A stretch of DNA of 5,408 nucleotides from NCBI GenBank assembly GCA_002779455.1, contig PEWM01000167.1:1-5408 (forward strand), read 5' to 3'. Positions within the stretch are counted from its first letter, which is position 1; each line of letters begins with the position of its first letter. Below the pieces are notes generated by a model that saw only the letters and a list, made by a program, of their open reading frames with translations, searched no databases and was not told where the DNA came from. Of the stretch, positions 1 to 4,479 are shown in pieces. Origin of the DNA: Deltaproteobacteria bacterium CG07_land_8_20_14_0_80_60_11. GTDB lineage: Bacteria; Desulfobacterota; Desulfobaccia; Desulfobaccales; 0-14-0-80-60-11. The position numbers and the translations under genes were made by a program.

Positions 1-34
1 CAACCTGAGGGCGGACACATGGGTCCGCCCCTAC
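1..34. repeat. Partial copy of tandem-hairpin intergenic repeat
   Basis: GGGCGGAC (9-16), loop ACATGG, GTCCGCCC (23-30), then CTAC. This is identical to the right half of the element at 4347-4405 from GAGGGCGG through CCCCTAC. The left half does not match the other copies (caacct in place of gccctca), so the copy is partial or diverges at the window edge. It lies inside the open frame of the DsrE-like gene read on the minus strand. Confidence 0.85.
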
Positions 35-283
35 GGAACATAAATTACCTGTATGAACGCAGTTTGGTATGAGGCGCGTCCCGGGTTGCAATAATTTTAG
101 TAAACCGCCGTAGATTTGGCGCTGGTCATCTCGACAAAAGGTAATGTCATCAACATAGCCCTTTTTAGCCAGATACACCCCATTCCCCTGCAAGATCACT
201 GCGGCTTCCACGTCCATGGCCTGGGCCGCATTGGCCATCACGAAGGGAAAAGTGGCGCGTTCTGGCTCCTCCCCGGCCTTCAT
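1..283 (-). CDS. DsrE/DsrF-like sulfur-relay protein, 3' end beyond window, possibly degraded
   Basis: The minus strand is open from ATG at 283-281 to the left edge (94 codons, no stop). The start forms ATGA with the stop of the upstream flavoprotein gene, which implies translational coupling. This is the only possible start, because an in-frame TGA lies three codons upstream. Residues 5-47 resemble DsrE-family proteins: EEPERATFPFVMANAAQAMD, then a strand ending in LQGNGVYLAKKGY. DsrE-type proteins are small cytoplasmic sulfur carriers or sulfurtransferases, which fits a rhodanese-bearing neighbour. Three things are odd. The usual first beta strand before the PER-T motif is nearly absent. 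The region after residue 50 does not show the family's Cys-containing motif clearly, with one Cys at 75 in PNCVHT. Residues from about 83 are encoded by a palindromic intergenic repeat. It is either a divergent gene that ends beyond the window or a decaying remnant with a repeat at its 3' end. Family call fairly firm, integrity uncertain. Confidence 0.68.
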   Translation of the reverse strand, partial: MKAGEEPERATFPFVMANAAQAMDVEAAVILQGNGVYLAKKGYVDDITFCRDDQRQIYGGLLKLLQPGTRLIPNCVHTGNLCSVGADPCVRPQV

Positions 284-1980
284 TTTTCCAGTTCATAGGG
301 CCAGTGGACTAGGCCGCCGTCCATGAATTTCACCTGTTCGAAGCCCAGGCTCTCCAGGATCTTCTCCGCTTCGTAGCCCCGCAGGCTGAACTTGCAGAAG
401 GTGACGTAGAGCTTGTCTTTGGGGAAGTCTTGGGCCTTCTCCCGCAGTTTTCCCAGGGGCACGGCGAAGGCCTTGGGATGCTTGAGGCGCACTTCCTTGA
501 ACTCCGCCGGGGTACGCACGTCCAGGAGCATGAAGTCCTTGCCCTGTTCGGTAAGCTTCTGCACCTCCATAGGCGAGAGGGCCTGAGCTAACCCGGTAAG
601 TTTGTTCTCTACCACCTGGGCGGCATTGACCAGGGGATCGATGGCCGTGTTATAAGGGGGGGAGTAACCTAGATTGAACTGGCTGATGGTGTGCACGTCA
701 GCGCCCAGAGTGAGGGCGGCGGCGGCTACGTCCAGGCGCTTGGCGCCGTCACCGGGGCCCACCACCTGCACCCCCAGCAGCCTGCCGCCGGGAGCCTCCG
801 CCACCATCTTCAGGCCCACGAACTTGGCCCCGGGATAATAATGGGCATGGTCCAGGGCGGGGACCAGGCCGGTGACCAGAGCGGTGCGGCCTTCCCGCCG
901 GGCCGCGGCCTCGGTAAGGCCGGTGGCCCCCACCGTGTAGTCGAAGACCTTGGTGACAAAGGTCCCCACCATGCCCTGGTAGCGGGCCTGGCCGCCGGTT
1001 AAGTTAGTGCCAATGATGCGGCCGTGCACGTTGGCCAGTTCCCCGGAAGAGACGAACACCGGCCGGTCGAGGATCCGGTGGAAATTTTCGGCGCAATCCC
1101 CGCCGGCATAGATATCAGGATCCGAGGTGCGCAAGTATTTATCCACCGCCAGGGCCCCGGTCTGGCCCACTTCCAGACCAGCCTGCCGGGCCAGTTCCAC
1201 GTTGGGCCTAACCCCGATGGCCACGATGACCAGCTCGGCGGGATACTCACCCTGGGCGGTGATCACCCGGGCCACCCGGCCCTGGGAGTCCCCTGCAAAG
1301 CCAGTGACCCGCTGGGCGGTTTTGACCTGCACACCTTGTTCCTCCACGTAACGCTGCAGGATGGCGGCCATCTCGAAATCCAGCAAGCCCGGGAAGATTT
1401 GTTCCAGGGCCTCCACCACCGTGACCTCCAGACCCCGGCGCCTAAGGGCCTCGCAGAATTCCAGGCCGATGGCTCCGGCGCCGATGATCACAGCCCGCTG
1501 GGGTTTGGTCTCTTCGAGGGCCTTCAGGATTCTCAGGGCGTCCGAGGGCTGGCGTACCTGAAATATGTTGGCGAGATCGATTCCCGGGATTTTGGGCTTG
1601 ACCGGGGTGGCGCCGGTGGCCAGGACCAGTTTATCGTAAGGATAGATCTCTTCCTGTCCGCTGGCCCGGTCCCGGGCCCAGACCTGCTTCTTAGCCCGGT
1701 CGATGGCCGTCACCTCTTTGCCGGTGAGGAGCCGGATGTCCTTCACGTTCTTAAAGAAGCTGGCGTCCCGCATCGCCCCCACGGGAGTGGCCAGCAAGTC
1801 CTTGATCTCTTTGGTCTGCCCGGAAATTAAAAAAGGAATGCCACAAGCGGCGTAGGAGGTATAATCCCCTTTTTCCAGGATGGTAATCTCCGCCCGGGGA
1901 TCGCAACGCCGGGCCCGGGCCGCGGCCTTGGGACCGGCCGCCACCCCGCCCACTACGACAATTTTCAACGATTCTGCCAT
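280..1980 (-). CDS. NAD(P)H-dependent CoA-disulfide/persulfide reductase with C-terminal rhodanese domain (Npsr-like)
   Basis: 566-residue flavoprotein of the pyridine nucleotide-disulfide oxidoreductase superfamily. An N-terminal FAD-binding fold is seen at 6-20 (IVVVGGVAAG). SYAACGIPF has Cys46 at the single redox-active cysteine position of CoA-disulfide reductases. The NAD(P)H-binding GAGAIG lies at 167-172 and the second FAD motif YAGGDC at 291-296. The dimerisation domain includes YSPPYNTAIDP (439-449), with the tyrosines typical of the CoADR group. A rhodanese domain follows at about 470-566, with LLDVRTPAEF and a catalytic loop CKFSLRG whose nucleophile is Cys529. Length and layout match NADH-dependent persulfide reductases, in which the rhodanese cysteine delivers a persulfide to the flavin/CoA centre and sulfide is released using NAD(P)H. 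It is cytoplasmic, with no signal peptide. The start is supported by AAGGAGG at 1992-1986, five bases upstream. It sits between a membrane protein gene and a DsrE-like gene overlapping by four bases. A CoA-disulfide reductase or NADH oxidase role is the alternative. Confidence 0.93.
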   Translation of the reverse strand: MAESLKIVVVGGVAAGPKAAARARRCDPRAEITILEKGDYTSYAACGIPFLISGQTKEIKDLLATPVGAMRDASFFKNVKDIRLLTGKEVTAIDRAKKQVWARDRASGQEEIYPYDKLVLATGATPVKPKIPGIDLANIFQVRQPSDALRILKALEETKPQRAVIIGAGAIGLEFCEALRRRGLEVTVVEALEQIFPGLLDFEMAAILQRYVEEQGVQVKTAQRVTGFAGDSQGRVARVITAQGEYPAELVIVAIGVRPNVELARQAGLEVGQTGALAVDKYLRTSDPDIYAGGDCAENFHRILDRPVFVSSGELANVHGRIIGTNLTGGQARYQGMVGTFVTKVFDYTVGATGLTEAAARREGRTALVTGLVPALDHAHYYPGAKFVGLKMVAEAPGGRLLGVQVVGPGDGAKRLDVAAAALTLGADVHTISQFNLGYSPPYNTAIDPLVNAAQVVENKLTGLAQALSPMEVQKLTEQGKDFMLLDVRTPAEFKEVRLKHPKAFAVPLGKLREKAQDFPKDKLYVTFCKFSLRGYEAEKILESLGFEQVKFMDGGLVHWPYELEK

Positions 1981-2023
1981 GTCAGCCTCCTTATTGAGAT
2001 TGGGGGTGAAGGGCCGGGAAGAG

Positions 2024-2179
2024 CTAAAGATTGCGTCCCGGCGCCCGTCCGACCCTCTGAATATAATACCTGATGCCGGGCCGCGCTGGGGCGGTGGCCG
2101 TCAGTCGAAGCCTCCGAATGTCCAGGCCGCGCTCCTTCATCAGCACATAAACCCGGTCAACGCACTTAGCCAAAGATTC
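2024..2179 (-). pseudogene. In-frame continuation of the upstream membrane protein after a TAG codon
   Basis: Directly after the TAG at 2182-2180 the same frame stays open for 51 codons to a second TAG at 2026-2024, and looks like coding sequence. It begins ESLAKCVDRVYVLMKERGLD and continues IRRLRLTA. This resembles the C-terminal helix and strand of MvhD/FlpD-type hydrogenase iron-sulfur subunits (family memory, not an alignment). It ends about 43 bases before the next gene's start, normal operon spacing. I see no good start codon with a ribosome site for it as an independent gene, although an ATG lies at codon 14. The simplest reading is that a sense codon mutated to TAG; readthrough or a sequence error are alternatives. 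Confidence 0.55.
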
Positions 2180-2761
2180 CTAGGCTCCCTCGCAGGGGCG
2201 CTCCACCCCGCATGACCTGATGATGATGCCGGCGATGCCCTTGTCGAAGCAGTTTAGATAAAATTTCTCGGGGAAAAGCACCGGCGCCCTGACCCGCAAG
2301 ATGTAAGTATTGGCAGGATAGCTCTGGCGCCCCTGCCCCGCGGCGTCAGCGCCGCCCACCTGGGAGCGGCCGCCCCCCCGCCCCCGGGATTTACTGTCCG
2401 GGGTGATCAGGAAGGGGAAATAAATCAGCAGCAGGCTGAGGAGCAGGAAGATCAGGGCGAGCCGGTAGCGCCGCCGGGAATCGGGGACCACCCGCCGGAA
2501 CAGGCCCAGGATCTGCTGCCAGTGGAGGATGACATGCAAAACGAGCAGGCTCAGCAGGGTAAAGGCCAGGTAGAGGTGAATATCGCCCCAATCGTGCCGG
2601 TCCCAGCCCAGCCAGGAGAATTGCCGGTTGCTCCCGTATCTGGCCCAGGCGTCCCGCCCGGAAGGCAGGGGGTATTTCATCAGGAACCCCAGCCCCGCCA
2701 TGGCCATCAGGCAGAGAAACATCAAGGCGTCAATGATGAATTTGAGTTTGGACTTATCCAT
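2180..2761 (-). CDS. DUF4405 membrane protein (cytochrome b-like) with degenerate MvhD/FlpD-like C-terminal region
   Basis: 193 residues to the first stop. The N-terminal part is a DUF4405 domain: TM1 at about 8-28, then WDRHDWGDIH, TM2 at about 62-80 (LVLHVILHW) and TM3 at about 101-119. Histidines 56, 62, 76 and 80 lie in or next to the TM2 region and are candidate haem ligands, since these proteins are related to cytochrome b-type electron carriers. After a basic, Gly-rich linker (122-134), residues 136-193 resemble an MvhD/FlpD electron-transfer domain: GGADAAGQGRQSYPANTYIL, then a strand, FPEKF and KGIAGIIIRSCGVERPC. The N-terminal cysteine motif and the Met-Cys-Ser-Gly motif I expect in that family are absent; Cys171, 184 and 190 remain. 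AGAGGTGG lies four bases before the ATG. It is first in an operon with the persulfide reductase, suggesting membrane-linked electron transfer. The TAG stop appears to truncate it (see 2024-2179). The DUF4405 call is strong, the C-terminal call moderate. Confidence 0.8.
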   Translation of the reverse strand: MDKSKLKFIIDALMFLCLMAMAGLGFLMKYPLPSGRDAWARYGSNRQFSWLGWDRHDWGDIHLYLAFTLLSLLVLHVILHWQQILGLFRRVVPDSRRRYRLALIFLLLSLLLIYFPFLITPDSKSRGRGGGRSQVGGADAAGQGRQSYPANTYILRVRAPVLFPEKFYLNCFDKGIAGIIIRSCGVERPCEGA

Positions 2762-2876
2762 CGATCCACCTCTTTAAGAAATGGCAGGAAATGCCCCAAG
2801 GACTGCCAATCGATGCCGGTTAGGGAAATTGGTTTTGAGTTGCTTAATAAGCAGTCGTTTGATATCCTTTGCTTGT

Positions 2877-2935
2877 ATGGAAAGCTCCTGTATCGAGATT
2901 GTTGGGTGACGATTTCAAGTATACAGGCTTTCCAT
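2877..2935. repeat. Imperfect dyad in the divergent intergenic region
   Basis: ATGGAAAGCTCCTGTAT (2877-2893) and ATACAGGCTTTCCAT (2921-2935) are inverted copies differing by a two-base insertion and separated by 27 bases. The dyad lies upstream of the minus-strand redox operon and just upstream of the AT-rich stretch before the plus-strand gene. It could be a regulator operator, or a degenerate dispersed repeat, because its core TGGAAAGCCTGT recurs at 3488-3499. Confidence 0.5.
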
Positions 2936-2957
2936 GCATAACTAAATAATTTTATTG

Positions 2958-2968
2958 TATAATATAAT
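2958..2968 (+). promoter_or_regulatory. Candidate -10 elements upstream of the zinc-protein gene
   Basis: Two overlapping perfect TATAAT hexamers (2958-2963 and 2963-2968) lie in an AT-rich island inside otherwise GC-rich sequence, 60-70 bases before the ATG at 3028. No convincing -35 is visible at 16-18 bases upstream (TGCATA at 2935-2940 is weak). The same island could also serve the divergent minus-strand operon. The hexamers are clear; promoter function is inferred. Confidence 0.4.
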
Positions 2969-3027
2969 TTTATCTTAACAGATTTTTACGGATAAGTCCT
3001 TAATCAGTTTTTGGTGAGGAGTGGCGT

Positions 3028-3381
3028 ATGCCGAAGCTCTTCCGTGACCGCACCCTGCCGGCCCGGTGCCCATTTTGCCGCGCCGAATTCCAGCGGCCGG
3101 TGGAGGTGGAAGGCGATCAATGGTACGATTTTGCCGCCGGGTCCTGCCGCTGCGGCGCCGTCTTTGCCCACGATCCCACCGCCCGGAACGGCGGCGCGGT
3201 CTTTTTGCAGGCCCTCCTTATGGTGGCCGACGGCGACATGGACCGGGCCATGGGTCTGGCCGAAGGCGTGGATTATGACGTTGGCTACGTCCCAAAATAT
3301 AACCTTGAACTCCATCGCCTGGAACCAAATTCCTTCGGGACCCTCTACTTCGTCCGCTTGCGGGCCTTAGCCGGGGATTAA
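3028..3381 (+). CDS. Conserved hypothetical small protein with CxxC/CxC putative zinc site
   Basis: 117-residue soluble protein with no signal peptide or membrane segment. Near the N-terminus, RCPFC (Cys14, Cys17) and SCRCG (Cys40, Cys42) are spaced like the two halves of a zinc ribbon holding one metal ion. The following GAVFAHDPTARNGGAVFLQA and ALLMVADGDMDRAMGLAEG look like a small alpha-helical domain, and the Tyr-rich segment 83-91 is probably a loop or strand. I do not recognise a function; it may be a small regulator or adaptor. The start is well supported: GGTGAGGAG at 3013-3021, six bases before the ATG. It is transcribed divergently from the redox operon. The nearest terminator downstream is at 3592-3622, after a palindromic repeat. 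The reading frame in GC-rich sequence with a strong ribosome site makes it a confident gene. Confidence 0.82.
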   Translation: MPKLFRDRTLPARCPFCRAEFQRPVEVEGDQWYDFAAGSCRCGAVFAHDPTARNGGAVFLQALLMVADGDMDRAMGLAEGVDYDVGYVPKYNLELHRLEPNSFGTLYFVRLRALAGD

Positions 3382-3433
3382 CCTGCCGAGGTCGGGCCGT
3401 AAGGACCCGCCGCGCGGTTGGTCAAGCGGTGAT

Positions 3434-3505
3434 GGTGGCGCAGCTTTTCCAGGCTGGGCTCGACTAATCTGCTTCATTCGCACCGGCTGGAAAGCCTGTG
3501 CCACC
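3434..3505. repeat. Long imperfect inverted repeat (REP/BIME-like)
   Basis: The left arm 3434-3452 (GGTGGCGCAGCTTTTCCAG) pairs with the right arm 3487-3505 (CTGGAAAGCCTGTGCCACC). Of 19 positions, 16 are Watson-Crick, two are G-U and one mismatches; the loop is 34 bases. The right arm also lies in its own small hairpin (3481-3500, GGAA loop). The layout, two inverted palindromic units in a noncoding gap, is typical of dispersed REP-type elements. Minus-strand open frames across it are best explained as noncoding. Confidence 0.6.
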
Positions 3506-3536
3506 GATTTAAAGAACTTTTCGAGGCAGAAAACCA

Positions 3537-3566
3537 TTGACAGCCCGGAAGGCCGTATCATAGTAT
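3537..3566 (+). promoter_or_regulatory. Candidate sigma-70-type promoter upstream of pabA
   Basis: A perfect -35 TTGACA (3537-3542), an 18-base spacer, then TAGTAT (3561-3566), which matches four of six -10 positions. The predicted start near 3573 lies about 20 bases before a terminator hairpin and about 135 bases before pabA. The only other sense gene to the left ends at 3381. Confidence 0.42.
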
Positions 3567-3591
3567 CAAGCCAGAGTTATGTCAGGCGCGA

Positions 3592-3622
3592 GCCACCCAG
3601 ACTCAACTGGGCGGCTTTTTTT
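3592..3622 (+). terminator. Rho-independent terminator
   Basis: The stem GCCACCCAG (3592-3600) / CTGGGCGGC (3607-3615) has one A-C mismatch and a six-base loop. It is followed by seven T (3616-3622) and a further T-rich tract. It can end transcription from the small zinc-protein gene, or act as a leader terminator if the promoter at 3537-3566 is used for pabA. Confidence 0.8.
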
Positions 3623-3631
3623 ATTTTATTT

Positions 3632-3689
3632 TGTCGGGGCGCACCTGGTTGTGCGCCCTCAGAGGGCGGACACGCAGGTCCGCGCTACA
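3632..3689. repeat. Tandem-hairpin intergenic repeat, copy 2
   Basis: 58 bases, closely matching 4347-4405: GGGCGCAC/GTGCGCCC hairpin, the shared TCAGA linker, then GGGCGGAC/GTCCGCGC. The outer ends are TGTCGGGGCG and GCGCTACA. The right arm has lost one C and carries a C-to-G change, so this copy is slightly degenerate. It ends 17 bases before the pabA start. Confidence 0.85.
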
Positions 3690-3706
3690 GGGCGAGAGGG
3701 CGGCTG

Positions 3707-4315
3707 ATGCGCCTGGTGATGATCGACAACTACGACTCCTTCACCTATAACCTGGTGCAGCTCTTCTATGAGTTCGACGAGTTCGACCTGGAAGTCCTGG
3801 TCTTCCGCCACGACGAGATCGATCTTACTGGCATCGCGGCGCTCCAGCCCGACTGGCTCTGCATCTCGCCGGGTCCCAAGGCCCCGGACCAGGCGGGCAT
3901 CAGCAAAATGGTCATCGCCCATTTTTATCGACATATCCCCATCCTGGGAGTGTGCCTGGGGCACCAGGCCCTGAATGAAGTCTTCGGCGGCGTCACCGTC
4001 AAGGCCCCCATCCCGGTGCACGGCAAGCGCCACCAGGTTTTTCATCAGGGCCGGGGCCTCTTTAAGGGGCTCCCTTCACCTTTCGGGGCCGCCCGCTATC
4101 ACTCCCTCATGGCGCAGCCCAACTCCCCGGAGCTGGAAGTCACCGCCTGGACCGAGGACGGCGTGGTCATGGGCCTCCAACACCGCACCTTTCCCCTCCA
4201 CGGGGTCCAGTTCCATCCGGAATCCTTCCTCACCAGCCACGGCCACGCCCTGGCGGCGAATTTTTTAAAAGAACGGGTTGGGGGAGGGAGAAGGCCAAGG
4301 GCAGAGGACTCTTAA
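3707..4315 (+). CDS. pabA: Aminodeoxychorismate/anthranilate synthase glutamine amidotransferase subunit
   Basis: Class I (triad) glutamine amidotransferase, 202 residues, cytoplasmic. It releases ammonia from glutamine and passes it to the chorismate-using partner. The start MRLVMIDNYDSFTYNL is the family's N-terminus. ISPGPKAPDQAGIS (53-66) is the oxyanion region, with Lys-Ala in place of the usual Gly-Thr. The nucleophile is Cys83 in GVCLGHQ, VHGKRH (104-109) is the HGK motif, and His170 and Glu172 in GVQFHPES complete the triad. GAGAGGG at 3694-3700 is the probable ribosome site. The partner gene downstream is of PabB type, so pabA is the better name, though in many bacteria the same subunit also serves TrpE. 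The last residues (about 191-202, VGGGRRPRAEDS) read through one arm of a stem-loop and are probably not part of the fold. Confidence 0.93.
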   Translation: MRLVMIDNYDSFTYNLVQLFYEFDEFDLEVLVFRHDEIDLTGIAALQPDWLCISPGPKAPDQAGISKMVIAHFYRHIPILGVCLGHQALNEVFGGVTVKAPIPVHGKRHQVFHQGRGLFKGLPSPFGAARYHSLMAQPNSPELEVTAWTEDGVVMGLQHRTFPLHGVQFHPESFLTSHGHALAANFLKERVGGGRRPRAEDS

Positions 4316-4332
4316 GCCCCCTCCTCCAACCC
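4275..4332 (+). terminator. Stem-loop spanning the pabA stop codon, possible terminator or repeat
   Basis: The left arm 4275-4290 (GGGTTGGGGGAGGGAG) and right arm 4317-4332 (CCCCCTCCTCCAACCC) form a 16-position stem with one G-U and one mismatch, and a 26-base loop containing the pabA stop. A T-rich but interrupted tract follows (CTTGCTATTTGTTTTG). Without a pure T-run, strong termination is uncertain. It may be a dispersed repeat that extended the pabA reading frame. Confidence 0.5.
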
Positions 4333-4346
4333 CTTGCTATTTGTTT

Positions 4347-4405
4347 TGTAGGGGCGCACCTATATGTGCGCCCTCAGAGGGCGGACACATGGGTCCGCCC
4401 CTACA
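4347..4405. repeat. Tandem-hairpin intergenic repeat, copy 3 (most intact)
   Basis: 59 bases with complementary outer ends (TGTAGGGGCG / CGCCCCTACA) and two internal hairpins: GGGCGCAC 4352-4359 / GTGCGCCC 4366-4373, and GGGCGGAC 4379-4386 / GTCCGCCC 4393-4400. Nearly the same sequence occurs at 3632-3689, and its right half at 1-34. It encodes nothing plausible and looks like a MITE- or REP-type element. It separates pabA from pabB. Confidence 0.88.
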
Positions 4406-4469
4406 GGGGGAGGGCAGGGACTTTTTTATAAGTGTTCATGGCCCTCCCCCCAAAGATATCATCTCGTTC

Positions 4470-4474
4470 AGGAG
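4470..4474 (+). promoter_or_regulatory. Shine-Dalgarno AGGAG favouring the GTG start of pabB
   Basis: AGGAG followed by CAACC and GTG at 4480-4482, five-base spacing. The in-frame ATG at 4438 has no comparable purine-rich site (TATAAGTGTTC precedes it), so the GTG start is preferred. Confidence 0.6.
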
Positions 4475-4479
4475 CAACC

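Noticed and set aside
1024..1830. Long plus-strand open frame opposite the flavoprotein gene
   Set aside because: It is the antisense shadow of a GC-rich gene with complete FAD, NAD and Cys motifs; its own translation is Gly/His/Asp-rich and resembles nothing.
3410..3510. tRNA-like stretch (GGTTGGTCAAGCGG resembling a D-arm)
   Set aside because: No T-loop consensus and no acceptor pairing; the palindrome explains the pairing better.
3367..3561. Minus-strand open frame of 64 codons in the gap before pabA
   Set aside because: It spans the inverted repeat at 3434-3505; its AQAFQPV segment is the translated palindrome, and there is no good ribosome site.
3579..3707. 42-codon plus-strand frame whose TGA overlaps the pabA ATG, a possible leader peptide
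   Set aside because: It reads through the terminator stem, its T-tract and the tandem-hairpin repeat, lacks a ribosome site, and shows no Trp or other regulatory codon run.
1..4405. CRISPR array from the recurring repeat copies
   Set aside because: Only three scattered copies with genes between them, no regular spacers, and each copy is internally two hairpins.
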